Assembly: GCA_026122225.1 (NCBI GenBank)
Contig: JANEZZ010001901.1
Coordinates: forward strand, 434,001 to 498,000
DNA: 64,000 nucleotides
From: Heloderma charlesbogerti
Lineage: Eukaryota; Chordata; Lepidosauria; Squamata; Helodermatidae
Direction: 5' to 3'
Below are positions 49,961 through 60,702 of this stretch, one piece after another. Every line of letters starts with the position of its first letter. Positions within the stretch are counted from its first letter, which is position 1. A model generated the notes under the pieces. It searched no databases. It saw nothing but the letters and a program-made list of their open reading frames with translations, and was not told where the DNA came from. The translations under genes and the position numbers were made by a program.

Positions 49961-50332
49961 CAGTGGTGTCGTGGAGGCAGAGCTCGCAGGGACGCAGCCC
50001 CAGCACTTTTTCATTAGCAGGGACTCTGATGTCATCTGCCACCCCCCTCAGAATTCCCTGTTCCCTCTGAGCTTAGCTGCGATCCTCACTGTAGCTGTGG
50101 GGAGAATGAATTTTCCAAGCAACAATATATTGTTCCATGTTGGAATGCAAAGTATTTGGGGATGGGCAATTAAGACCTATTCGCTTTACCAAAGACGTGC
50201 TCCTGGTGGAGATGAAAACTGCTAGAACTGGTTTGTTGATACGGATCGACACAGCTGCCTGAAATTTTTGAACTGCCCTTGGAGACTGTCACAATGAGCT
50301 CCTGCATTTCCAAATTTACCACTACACCACTG
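49961..50332 (+). mobile_element. hAT-like MITE, reference copy
   Basis: A 372-bp element from CAGTGGTGTCGTGGAGGCAG to TTTACCACTACACCACTG with inverted ends. The flanks GAGGAGAG and GAGGAGGA agree at 6 of 8 positions in a purine-rich target, compatible with an hAT TSD. It is the best-preserved member of the group with copies or pieces at 2558, 30480, 31380, 31680 and 56145. No ORF. Confidence 0.7.
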
Positions 50333-50408
50333 GAGGAGGAGGAGGATGTAAAGTAGCAGTAAAATCCATTCTACCACATTCTGCTGCAGAGATAGACCAG
50401 GCTTTAGT

Positions 50409-50518
50409 TCAGGGGTGGGAACCGTTGGCCCTCTAGGTGTATGGACTACAACTCCCATAATCATGCTAACTGGGGCACCTGGGAATTGAAGTCCAAAACA
50501 GCTGGAGGACCAAAGCTC
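50409..50518. mobile_element. palindromic MITE (ACATCTGGAGGGC family)
   Basis: GGCCCTCTAGGTGTATGGAC, TACAACTCCCATAATC and GAATTGAAGTCCAAAACAGC, TGGAGGACC form diverged arms. Confidence 0.6.
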
Positions 50519-50529
50519 CCCCCATCTCT

Positions 50530-51285
50530 GCTCTAGTTTCTGTTCCCCAACTTGACAAGAAGGGCTGGTGGGGGTTCTCCCCACTTAGAAGGACAAACGG
50601 ATATGTGGGGCTGGGAGAGCAGGCTTTAGCCATAGGTACACTGAGCCTTGACGCAGAGCGGTTGCTGTTTTTATATTGCCAGACATTCCCAAGAGGCAGA
50701 AATTCTGCCGGCATGGCTTTTCCCAGCAAAGAAAAGCTATGCCTGTTGAGTTGCGACTGCCATGCTTGACTGGCAGAAATTCAGCAGGGGCCTCATCCCC
50801 TAGCATGGAGATGGGCAAGCTTCAGCGGTTGAATTTCTTCCTGTCAAGCTCATGTAAAAAAGCACAAGAGGACAGGGGTGACCTCTGTGGCGTCACCACT
50901 TTGGTGCCTTTGCTGGGCCTTGCGGGACGTACAAAGGGGCAGTGTGAGCCAGGACTGTTCGTTCTCGGAAAGCCTCAAAACGCACACACACCCCTCCAGT
51001 CTTTGTGCCGCTGCTGGGTCTGGCCAGTGCCTTGTATGTTCAGCTCCATTACCTCAGCCTGCCTCTGGGCGCTGCTCCGTGACACCACGTTCCCAGAGAC
51101 AGCACGTGCTCTGCGTTTCCCTGGTTTATTTATTATTTTCTCCACGGAGAAAGGAGACTCGTTGACGAGGCAAGAGCAGCGGCTAGCGTGTGGTGATGTA
51201 GTGATCTGAAGTGGGCTTGCGGAGTGCTCCATAGCCTGCCAGGGATTCACACGCACCACTTGGCTACCATGGCTGGACAGACTGA
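50530..51285. other. no recognisable feature
   Basis: ORFs of up to 177 codons overlap on both strands, with no domain that I recognise. GAAAAGC/GGCATG motifs near 50699-50770 (CAGAAATTCTGCCGGCATGG and CTGGCAGAAATTCAGCAGGG) suggest a small foldback. Confidence 0.35.
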
Positions 51286-51320
<35 letters not shown>

Positions 51321-51321
51321 C
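51286..51321 (+). repeat. (GGCA)n microsatellite
   Basis: About 9 GGCA units. Confidence 0.9.
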
Positions 51322-51862
51322 AACTGACAGTCTTTCTTCTGACTCTGGGTTGACCACTTTGCCAGCATATCATTCTCATTTTTTTCCACACAGAGGGACG
51401 CCAACTCCTGTCATGTTGAGCTGTGTATACTGCAAGGCAGGACTTAATTGGGGGCAAAATCCCAGGACCTATTTTAAATGGCTTGGGGCATGTGATGCCC
51501 TAACTGTCCCTCTGAGGAGGTGCAGAGTGCCTTTCTCTCACCTATACATATCTCACAATTAATCCCCATCAAGGCAGCAGACATGGGTAGAGAGACCACA
51601 ACAGTGTAATGCAGGAGCGGAGAAAGGATAGCCTTCTCTGAGTAAGATGGTTCTGAATTAGCCCTGAATAATTACTACCCTATGAAAAGTAGTTGAACTA
51701 CTTGTAATTTTGCTACTGCCCATAACTGCCTTCCTCTCCCCACTCCCCCCGCTCCACCTTTGCTTATGCTATTGTATAATGCGCCGTTTTGGCGCTAATA
51801 GTAATAATAGTTATTATTATTCCAATTAATAATAGGTCCATATGTATCACGCAAGAGTAGGG
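51322..51862. other. no recognisable feature
   Basis: No gene or named repeat seen; an AT-rich (ATT)n-like stretch lies near 51797-51833. Confidence 0.4.
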
Positions 51863-51889
51863 TGGCCACTTATTGTTGTTGTTGTTGTT

Positions 51890-54802
51890 GTTCAGTCGTT
51901 ACGTCATGTCCGACTCTTCGTGACCCCATGGACCATAGCACGCCAGGCCTTCCTGTCCTCCGCTATCTCCCAGAACATGCTCAAGTCCATATTCATTGCA
52001 TCGGTGATGCTATCTAGCTATCTCATCCTCTGCTGTCCCCTTCTCCTTTTGCCTTCAGTCTTTCCCACCATCAGGGTCTTTTCCAGGGAGTTTTCTCTTC
52101 GCATTCGGTGGCCAAAATATTTGAGCTTCAGCTTCAGGATCTGTCCTTCCAATGAGCAGTCAGGGTTGATTTCCTTTAGGATGGACTGATTTGACCTCCT
52201 TGCAGTCCAGGGGACTCGTAAGAGTCTTCTCCAGCACCACAGTTCGAAAGCATCGATTCTTCGGCGCTCAGCCTTCCTTATAGTCCAGCTCTCACAGCCA
52301 TACATTACTACTGGGAAAACCATAGCTTTGATTAGATGGACCTTTGTCGGCAAGGTGACGTCTCTGCTTCTTACTATGCTGTCTAGGTTTGCCATAGCTT
52401 TCCTCCCAAGGAACAAGCATCTTTTAATTTCATGGCTGCAGTCACCGTCTGCGGTGATCCTGGAACCCCAAGAAAATAGAATCTGTCACTGCTTTCATTT
52501 CTTCCCCTTCTATATGCCAGGAAGTGATGGGGCCAGATGCCATTATCTTAGTTTTGTTAATGTTGAGTTTCAAACCAGCTTTTGCACTCTGCTCTTTCAC
52601 CCTCAACAAGAGGCTCTTTAGATCCTCTTCACTTTCTGCCATTAGGGTGGTATCGTCTGCGTATCGGAGGTTGTTGATAATTCTCCCAGCAATCTTAATT
52701 CCAACCTGTGTTTCATTCAACCCGGCGTTTCTCATGATGTACTCTGCATATAAGTTAAATAAGGAGGGCGACAATATGCAGCCTTGTCATACACGCCTTT
52801 CCCAGTCTTGAACCAATAGGTTGTTCCATGTCTGGTTCTGACTGTTGCTTCTTGGCCCCCGTACAGGTTTCTCAGGAGACAGGTAAGGTGGTCTGGTACT
52901 CCCATCTCTTTAAGAATTTGCCACAGTTTGTTGTGATCCACTCAATCAAAGGCTTTAGTGTAGTCAATGAAGCAGAAATAGACGTTTTTCTGGAATTCTC
53001 TTGCTTTCTCCATGATCCAGCAGATGCTGGCGATTTGATCTCTAGTTCCTCTGCCTCTTCAAAACCCAGCTTTTACTTCCGGTAGTTCTCGGCTCACATA
53101 CTGCTGAAGCCTAGCTTGTAGGATTTTGAGCATAACCTTGCTGGCATGTGAAATGAGCGCAATTGTATGGTAGTTTGAACACTCTTTGGCATTGCCCTTC
53201 TTTGGAATTGGAATGTAAACTGACCTTTTCCAGTCTTGTGGCCACTGTCGAGGGTTCCAAATTTGTTGGCATATTGAGTGCAGCACTTTAACAGCATCAT
53301 CTTTTAGGATTTTAAATAGCTCAGCTGGAATACTGTCATCTCCGCTAGCTTTGTTGTTAGTAATGCTTCCTAAGGCCCACTTGACTTCACTCTCAAGGAT
53401 GTCTGGCTCAAGTTCCGTGACCGCACTATCATGGCTATCAGGGACATTAAGATCTTTCCTGTATAGTTCTTCTGTGTATTCTTTCCACCCCTTCTTAATC
53501 TCATCTGCTTCTGTTAGGTCCCTGCCTTCTTTGTAGGGATGTACGAAAGGTACTTACCTTTCCGGGATTATGCTGATGGTGGGGGGGGGAGGCGTTCCGT
53601 CCCTCCCCCCGGAATCCTCGCCGGGGGGGGAGGCACTCCATTCCTCCCCCCCCCCCGGAATCCTGGCCGGCTGGCTGTGCTCCACAGGGATTCTGTGGAG
53701 CCGCTGGCTGGCTCCACCAGCAGCCGGACATCCGGCCGCTGGCTAGCAGGGACACAAATGGCAGCAGCCGTAGCCGCCGCCATTTGCGTCCCTGCAGTCA
53801 GCCGTGATAGGCTACATAAATGTTTACGTAGCCTATCACGGCTGACTAAAAAAAAACATGTGCGTACGCAAATAGCGGCGGCCATGGCCGCCGCCATTTG
53901 CGTTCCTTATTTTGGCACGTCTTAGTCTACGTAAACATTTACGTAGACTAAGATGGCGAAAATAAGGGGAACGCAAATAGCGTAAACACTACGCTATTTG
54001 TGTTCCCCTTATTTTCGCTGTCTTAGTCTACATAAATGTTTACATAGACTAAGACATGCCAAAATAAGGAACGCAAATGGCGGCGGCCGTGGCCGCCGCC
54101 ATTTGCGTACGCGCGTTTGTTTTTTAAAAAAATGTCAGCCGTGATAGGCTATGTAAACATTTACGTAGCCTATCACGTTTTTTTTTTTTTAAACCTAGCC
54201 GTGATAGGCTACGTAAATCTTTATGTAGCCTATCATGTTTTGTTTTGTTTTTAACTGGAAATGGCGGTGGCAGCAGCCAGTCGGAAGACCGGCCACCACT
54301 GAAGCGCCACCGGAGCTGCCGCCACCGCCGCCAGGAAGATCCCCCCAAGGTAAGTCTCGTCCCGGGGGGGAACAGGGGGGCAGGCTGTTCCACCACTGAT
54401 TTCGGGGGGGCGAATGCGCTGGCATTCGGCCTCCCTGAGATCCATGGCGGAATTTTCGTACTTCCCTACAAGTTATTTGTCCTTTATCATGCCCGTCTTT
54501 GCACAAAACTTTCCCTTGAGATCTCCGATTTTCTTGAAGAGATCTCTAGTCTTTCCCATTCTGTTGTTTTCCTCGATTTCTTTGCATTGTTCATTGAAGA
54601 AGGCCTTCTTGTCTCTCCTTGCTATTCTCTGGAACTCTGCATTCAGTTGGATATACCTTCCCCTTTCTCCCTTGCTTTTCGCTTCCCTTCTTTCCTCAGC
54701 TACTTGTAAAGCCTCATCAGACAGCCACTTGGCTTTCTTGCATTTCTTTTTCTTTGGGATGGATTTAGTTGCTGCCTCCTGAACAATGTTATGGACCTCC
54801 AT
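51890..54802 (-). pseudogene. BovB reverse transcriptase ORF, broken and interrupted
   Basis: Open pieces at 54802-54473, 53286-53059, 52941-52732, 52774-52442 and 52416-52018 are in different frames, and the foldback MITE separates the first from the rest. YADDTTLM is present in the 52774-52442 piece. Frame changes occur near 52440-52470 and 52775-52800. Amino-acid markers shared with copy D: LMVGKTEGKRRRGQQRMR and SIFLG. It cannot encode a functional protein. Confidence 0.9.
53534..54468. mobile_element. CpG-rich hairpin-array foldback MITE, copy 2
   Basis: A 935-bp insert in BovB copy E. The ends TAGGGATGTACGAAA and, inverted, TAGGGAAGTACGAAA are near-perfect terminal inverted repeats. 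The unfilled BovB site (as at 4968-4990) is CTTCTTTG; the right side reads GTTATTTG after three extra bases (CAA), so an 8-bp TSD is present but worn. From 53750 to 54240 there are at least seven consecutive palindromes, including TTAGTCTACGTAAA/TTTACGTAGACTAA, GTGATAGGCTAC/GTAGCCTATCAC and GGCGGCGGCC/GGCCGCCGCC. There is no ORF. Its outer parts match 920-1463. Confidence 0.85.
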
Positions 54803-54814
54803 CCATGGCCACTT

Positions 54815-55630
54815 GTGCTTTGCCCCAAAAGAGGTCGAAAGAGGACACCTATTTGTATGAAATTTGCATATGCTAATGTATATGATGGAAAGTTAGGAAC
54901 AATTACTGTAAGTTACACAGAAACACAGTGTGCCTCACCGTGGTGTGGAAGACTGTGACCTGTGTGTCTACTCCGTCTGCTACCCAGGCCCTTTAGCTCT
55001 TCCTTCTGGTGGTTCTTTATCTTTAAACTGGGCTTGGGCAGGACTCAGCCCTTCAAACAGAGGACTCGTTCAAAGTAGAGGATGGTCCTCTGGCAGCCCT
55101 TCAAATAGAGGACTGTCCCTACACATCCTACAAAATGCGAGAAAAAGAGCAGTAAATGTCAACTTCTATTTTTTAAAAAAGATTGCAAGTTCCTAGCCCT
55201 TATGTCCACTAAGATCTAACTGTGCTACATTGCAGAAAATGCATGCAGCATCGATTTGCCAAACTCCTTGCAAGCGTTTTGCATTTTGACCATCTGCTCT
55301 TTGAGCTGCTGCCAAATCATACATGCAATCCTATATTTACACTACAGTGGGCTCACCTGTGCCAAAACAGATGTCCCCGGGGCTTTGTCAGCATTATTTT
55401 CTTCCTCCTATCTCAGTGGCAAGGATTCTGCCTGCCAGCCGCTCTCATACCATTGGTATGTGTCAGGGATTCAGGTGTGGGAGATGCAGGCTAAAACCCA
55501 CAAATCTCACTGGGTGGTCTTGGGCGACGACCTCTGTGGCTTGCCAATCAGCCAGAAAGTATTTTGTTAGTCCAACGAGTAAGCCAATATTCTATTAGTA
55601 ACAGGCACTGCAACCTGAAAAGCCCAAACT
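54815..55630. other. no gene seen; a short internal repeat
   Basis: AGCCCTTCAAACAGAGGACT (55028) recurs as AGCCCTTCAAATAGAGGACT (55096), with GTAGAGGATGGTCCTCTG between them. This looks like part of a small unclassified element. A weak MIR-like piece (ACTGGGTGGTCTTGGGCGA) lies near 55510. Confidence 0.4.
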
Positions 55631-55632
55631 GC

Positions 55633-55883
55633 AGATTCCATCCTGGCTCCTCCCTGATTGGCCATACCCCTCCAAGCTCCGCCCTGACCCACTTGGTTTT
55701 TCCTTGGCTCCACCCCTGACACACCAGATTCCATCCTGGCTCCTCCCTGATTGGCCATACCCCTCCAAGCTCCGCCCTGACCCACCTGGTTTTTCCTTGG
55801 CTCCACCCCTGACACACCAGATTCCATACTGCCTCCTCCCTGATTGGCCATACCCCTCCAAGCCCCACCCATGACTCACACAG
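55633..55883. repeat. 93-bp tandem repeat, about 2.7 copies
   Basis: Units start at 55633, 55726 and 55819 with AGATTCCATCCTGGCTCCTC or a close variant, including CTGATTGGCCATACCCCTCC and GACACACC. The first two are almost identical. Because 93 is a multiple of 3, ORFs of up to 178 codons run through it with a 31-residue repeat; I regard these as artefacts. Confidence 0.92.
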
Positions 55884-55967
55884 TTCTGCCTCAGCTCAGC
55901 TCCTGAGTGCATGGATGGGGTGGGGGCACCATTCCCCCCCCCCTCAAATATAAAGTTGTAGGGTTCT

Positions 55968-56117
55968 GGGTGGCTTGTTACCCATGTCAACAAGCCACCC
56001 TGGCTAGGTTTGCACAACATGACAAGCCCCTTTGCTGAGGGTAAGTATGCCAATCCCCCCGGCATGCAACCAGTATGGGCAGGGTGGTTAATGAGCCACC
56101 GTGGCTTATTAGCCCCC
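55968..56117. mobile_element. palindromic MITE (GGGTGGCTTGTTA type)
   Basis: GGGTGGCTTGTTACCCATGT and CAACAAGCCACCCTGG form one hairpin; GGTTAATGAGCCACCGTGGC, TTATTAG forms a second related one. No ORF and no clear TSD. Confidence 0.5.
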
Positions 56118-56144
56118 CTGCAATCATGCAAACTGGGCTGAAAA

Positions 56145-56285
56145 CTGCTAGAACTGGCTTGTTGATGTGAATTACCACAGCTGCCTGCAATTTTGGACTC
56201 TCCTTGCAGGCATGGCGATGGGGACCGTCATGATGAGCGCCCGCACTTCCACACTTATACCGCTTGTGAGTGTAACCACGGCCAA
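56145..56285 (+). mobile_element. hAT-like MITE (49961-type) fragment
   Basis: GCTAGAACTGGCTTGTTGAT, CCACAGCTGCCTGCAATTTT and CACTTCCACACTTATACCGC follow the right half of the 49961 element. Confidence 0.65.
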
Positions 56286-56289
56286 TATC

Positions 56290-56930
56290 ATTGCTGTGTA
56301 AATGGCGAATGCAAGTAGAAAATTGGGGAGAAATAGAATAGCTGTTGTGTAAGAGAGTTTTCAAGTGACAGTAAAAAGCACTTTTAAAATCCTTCTTGTG
56401 CTTAAAATGCATTTTTAAACTTCAGGAATGTGGGAGGGGTTAAATCAGAGTTGCTATTTAAATTTGGAAGCGGGGGAGTAATTGACAGGCCTTTTGTTTT
56501 CAGGATAGTTCTCAGCAAAGGTTGGGGATAAGGGACTTTCCCCCTTCCTCTTAACCACTTTTTAATTTTGTTTCAGTTCACTGTATTCCTTGGGTGACTC
56601 TTTTCTTACTGGGGTCAACCCCCAAGCCCACCAAAAATGGTGGCGCTCTCCTCCCAGACTTTCCCAGACTGATTGGCCTCTGTCGCCCTCAGGGCTTGGC
56701 CCTCAGCAAAGGAGACTGGAGCAAAGGAACCTCAAAGGGAGAGTAGAGTAAGAGATGGCAGAGCTAGAACTCATCAACAGGTTCGCTTCTATCCCCAGAG
56801 GCTTGAATCAGGATAAAGGATTTTTAAACTCACGCTCCATGTGTTAATTGGCTTACAGGCATGCTTGTGTTATCAGCAACAACTGCACTGTGAATGACCA
56901 CGGTTGATGGCGTGATTGTCACTCTCAGGA
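56290..56930. other. no recognisable feature
   Basis: No gene or named repeat seen. Confidence 0.4.
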
Positions 56931-56937
56931 CTTAATG

Positions 56938-57095
56938 GGTTGGATCCAGATTTATGCCGAATCAACAGAAATGGACTTCCCCACCCCTGCCTCCTCCTTT
57001 CCACTGCAGCCCCTCCAGTCCCCTGAAAATGCTACACAGAGATCCAGGGGGCGCTGCTGAATGGGGGGAGCTGTGGTGTATGGGGGAGTACTGTA
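56938..57095. mobile_element. nonautonomous element with TTGGATCCAG ends, fragment
   Basis: It aligns in reverse orientation with the right half of 8790-9056: GGGTTGGATCCAGATTTA, GGACTTCCCCACC, GCAGCCCCTCCAG, CCCCTGAAAATG. Confidence 0.5.
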
Positions 57096-57117
57096 TATAA
57101 ACCTGAAATTCTCCATA

Positions 57118-57236
57118 ATACTCATACATCTGATGAAGTCACAAATGCTGATGATACCAGGATGTTTTCATCTTTAAGGTGCTACGAGATACTTCATTGT
57201 TCTTGCTGCAATAGACTAACACGGCTACCCCTCTGG
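57118..57236 (+). repeat. sauropsid interspersed repeat (ACACGGCTACCC end)
   Basis: CATCTGATGAAGTCACAAAT, TTCATCTTTAAGGTGCTACG and AATAGACTAACACGGCTACC, CCTCTG are a repeat consensus seen in many reptile genomes. The class is not certain. Confidence 0.5.
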
Positions 57237-57239
57237 AAA

Positions 57240-58530
57240 GTCTAGCAAGGTAGGGACCCAGAAGCAAGCTGGAAAAGAGAGACAAAATGCTGTCCTACAT
57301 GTGCTCTTTGAAGGTGTAGGAAAGCCTTTCAGTGTGAACTCTATGTGAGCCTCCGGACATGATGTATTCCAAATGGAAGGAAGGAAGGAAGGAAGGAAGG
57401 AAGGAAGAAGGGTGGAAGTAGGAGGTTGACCCAAGGGATTGTTCCAAGCTTCTAATAAGGGTAAGTGATTTGACAAGCACATGGGGCTCTGAGTAAGACC
57501 ACTTCCAAATCGAAGTGCTTATGAAAACTCCAAGCGCTCCATGGGCATTAAATCTTTCTTGAAGGATCAGCTATCTAAACAATTGGTGTATTTTCCTTTT
57601 CCTTTCTCTCTCTCTCTCTCCCCCCCTCCCCCCCTTCCATTTTTTAAATAACACTTCAGGTTGGAATCGCGTCAAACACTTTTGGTGGTTGGAGCCATAT
57701 TGAACTGATTTAGAAATATGTTGGGTGGGGGGGAAGGGGAGGGAACAGTAAATTATATTTTAAAACTCTTTGTTTGGGGGTTGAGGGGGAGTCTAAGAAG
57801 CCAAGAGAACAGTTTAGACCTGGAATCTATTAGTGGCGCCTGGGAGATGAGTCCAGAGCAACAACCTTCGCTTGGTTTCTAGGAGCGTGTGCAGTGCGGT
57901 GTCCACGGGTGAATCGCTGTATGTGTTTTGGAGACGAACATGAGCAGCTGCTGATTCACACAACCAGGTAAGGACTGATCCAGCCACGGGTATGGCTAGG
58001 CACTTAAAAGATCTGGGGCCCAGGCCCATAGGAAACCCATCTTCACAAACTTTGCACATGCTCATGGATATCTCTATATGCACATTTAGAAAGAATTGCT
58101 AGGATTTATTTAAATTTCACAGGAGGCAATGCCAGCCAATTCATTTCTCATCCAAAACGTCTCCAATATAATAAATTCTTCAAATAATTTGCAAACCTTA
58201 CCCAGGTCATCCCAAACCAATGGGAAAAGATTTTTTCTCAGCTTAATTGCCATGCAGGGGAAGATTTTGTGTGTTGGGGGACAAGGAATTGTTGGAGTAT
58301 GTGGAAAGGGGAGAGTTAACGCTTTCTTCCCCAGCAGCAATACCCCTTGAAAATTGCTGTTGACAAGACATACATATGCTTATTCCTTTCATAGGGCACC
58401 TAAATTAGTGGCCATCAACCATATCTTGTGGCCCTGAATACCTCAAGCAATGATAGCTTAGCCCTGTTGGTCCTTCTGCCACCTTTTTTTTTGTTTCCTC
58501 TCCCCACCCCCACCCTGCCTTGTGGTCTTT
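57240..58530. other. no gene seen; a (GGAA)n run
   Basis: A (GGAA)n microsatellite lies at 57375-57409. I see no other feature in the rest of this stretch. A weak TGATGAAGAG motif near 58540 resembles the 57118-type repeat. Confidence 0.4.
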
Positions 58531-58639
58531 GTACCATCCAATCTGATGAAGAGTTCTGGAGAACTCGAAAGTGTGCGACTTACATGATGTGCTGCCTGGT
58601 GCACTTTTATCTGCCCGGAATCTCCTGCCAGTCACAGGC

Positions 58640-59110
58640 ATGGGACAGCTTGCTGACGCATGTTCTGAGCATGTTGTCAAGAGTTCTTTAAACAGACATT
58701 TCCCCGCATCACTGTTAACGGAAATGTTACAACGGGAGTGTTTAGAGCCACGGGAAGATGAAAGTGAAACTTCTAAAATCTTCATTGCTGAAGCAAAATG
58801 AGCAGGGAAGGGGGAGAGGCCTGGGAAGGGAGAAAACAGAAATGTGTGTCGCCTTTTGTGCTACACTGCAACATCACCGAGTATACATTCATTGTCCTTA
58901 AACACACTTTTCACTACTATTTCTTTTCTTTTTATAAATGTTGTTAATTTTCCAAATGCAAAGACAACCAACCAAGCAAAAATACATCAAATTTAAATCT
59001 TGTTACTAACAGAGGGTAGCACATTGAACGGTTTCCCCCTGCTTTACTTACGGGCAAAAATATAGGTGGGATACTTTGGCTGCTGGGAGGTTTTCTTCAT
59101 AGCAGCAAAT
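58640..59110. other. no recognisable feature
   Basis: No gene or named repeat seen. Confidence 0.4.
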
Positions 59111-59118
59111 TATATTTA

Positions 59119-59538
59119 GGGCGCAATCCTGTGAAGATAGTTGGCAGCCTCTGAACAGAAGCCTGCTGAGTATCCAGGGCAGGATGGCTGGAGCATGGAG
59201 GCAATCTTCACCTCTGCTCTCCAGCCGCCCTGCATTTTTGCTAGACAGGCGATTTCGCCCATCTAGCAGCAGCACTTCAGAGGCGAAGGGAAGTAGACTG
59301 GGACAGTGTAGGAAATGTCATATGGCCACCACCCCAGTCTCCTCCCCTCCCTGCCACCAGGAATGCCCCCTTTCCTGTCTCTGTGCTCCGTTTCTGAGCG
59401 AACCACGCTGGCTATGAGGGGGAGGGGGTGGGGAGCATGGTTTCTGCGCTCCGAAGCTGGAGCCGTGTCTGACCTCGGAGCCCAGAAACCAATCCTGTGT
59501 TCCCCAACATGCTGTCTGGGGGACATAGGATTGCTCCC
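59119..59538. mobile_element. Harbinger-like long MITE
   Basis: A 420-bp element with ends GGGCGCAATCCTGTGAAG and CATAGGATTGCTCCC. Left flank TTA, right flank TTT (worn). The right 140 bp resemble 1-172 (GGAGCCCAGAAACCAATCCT against GGAGCCAGGAAACCAAACTA). Confidence 0.75.
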
Positions 59539-59539
59539 T

Positions 59540-60020
59540 TTGTCTCTTTTCCATAATCTGAGGAAAGGGTTTGACAAATATTGCTCTGTATGTCCCTGAT
59601 TTGTATCTACAATGAAATCATGCCATATTTTTCAGCTGGTACATCCATTTTTCTGCCATGGCTATTTGCCATAGCTCCATGTACCAAGACTTCAATGTTA
59701 GAAGTAAGGCAGTTTTCCAACTTTTACCCTGCAATTTTGACTACCCTTTTATATTTGCCAATGGGGATGGGACAGTTAAACAACAGCCAAAGTTTGTATG
59801 TATTTTCCACCGCAGTTTCAGTGCAAACTTCTGGGTGAACTTTCTCCAGGTTTTTAGACCAAAAACATACAGTTTATTTTTACCCTTTTGGTATATGCAG
59901 TCCAGATGTCTCGACTCTTAATCAAGTCGTTGAGATAGCAGGCAGGACTTCAGATCAAAAACAAAGAGCCATAAATTGCAGCTCAGTCCTTCACACATTT
60001 GCTCAGAAGGAGGGTTTCAG
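59540..60020. other. no recognisable feature
   Basis: No gene or named repeat seen. Confidence 0.4.
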
Positions 60021-60025
60021 CATTT

Positions 60026-60118
60026 AAGCTGCAATCTTATACCCACTTCCCTGAGGTAAGCCTGATTGAACACAGTGGCACTTCCTTCTGAGTAGACATG
60101 TAGGCATTGCACCAGTAG
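60026..60118. mobile_element. palindromic MITE (GCAATCCTATACACATCT type)
   Basis: GCTGCAATCTTATACCCACT, TCCCTGAGGTAAGCC and CCTTCTGAGTAGACATGTAG, GCATTGCACC form worn inverted arms. Relative of 17225-17320. Confidence 0.5.
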
Positions 60119-60150
60119 CTGATTCATCAACTGAAAATCTTTTGATCACT

Positions 60151-60218
60151 TCAAATGGTATCTTTGATTAATCATGCAGTGTCATCAAATGGTATCTTTG
60201 ATTAATCATGCAGTGTTG
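60151..60218 (+). repeat. 34-bp direct tandem duplication
   Basis: TCAAATGGTATCTTTGATTA to CATGCAGTGTCA is present twice in tandem at 60151-60184 and 60185-60218 with no obvious change. Confidence 0.9.
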
Positions 60219-60344
60219 TGTTATTTTAAACCCTTAAGTACTTCGACTGTTACGCTGATTTTTAAAAATATGAGCGGATGGTTTTAATAAACTGTTTATT
60301 ACGAAAGAACTTAACAAATCCAGCCAACCTGCTTTTTGTAACAT

Positions 60345-60425
60345 CTTGCCTGATGAAGAGATCTAGAGATCTAAAGCTTGCACATTTTTGATGATCTTCG
60401 AGTTGGCCTAATAAAAGGTATTACA
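60345..60425 (+). repeat. sauropsid interspersed repeat, partial
   Basis: GCCTGATGAAGAGATCTAGA, GATCTAAAGCTTGCACATTT and GTTGGCCTAATAAAAGGTAT resemble the 57118-type repeat. Confidence 0.35.
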
Positions 60426-60702
60426 CTATATGGATTTTGGCATTTTTTTTGATGGCCAGAAAAATGGCTGCTTTTATGTACAACTTAGCGTGCAGGAACG
60501 AAACTCCTCTTCCGAGGCCCAATCTATACGTTATGTTAAATGCCTTTGGCACCATTAACAAGTAGCAGTTAGGGGGGTGATTTGGGGGGTGGGATAGCAC
60601 TGGTGTGGGGGGGTTAACGCTCCTCCCCATGGCCCCAGTCCTAAACAGGCCACTCAGCAGTTGCCGTTTACAGTTAAAACTGATTCACATAAGGCCAGCC
60701 TA

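Larger units (their letters stand above)
51872..54805 (-). mobile_element. RTE/BovB LINE, copy E, 5'-truncated, split by a MITE
   Basis: Minus-strand copy running from the region before the reverse transcriptase (EVHNIVQEAATKSIPKKKK, near 54800) to the 3' end at 51872 with seven CAA-type repeats. The exact 9-bp repeat TGGCCACTT lies at 51863-51871 and 54806-54814. A 0.94-kb foldback MITE (53534-54468) sits inside. Without it, the LINE part is about 2.0 kb. It belongs to the same subfamily as copy D. Confidence 0.93.

Noticed and set aside
50676..51209. 177-codon ORF
   Set aside because: No domain, overlapping ORFs on both strands, and no splice structure that I can support.
53540..54480. possible CpG island or promoter
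   Set aside because: The CpG content comes from the stems of the hairpin-array MITE inserted in a LINE.
55595..56131. 178-codon minus-strand ORF with 31-residue repeats
   Set aside because: Produced by a 93-bp tandem repeat whose length is a multiple of three; other frames are also open.
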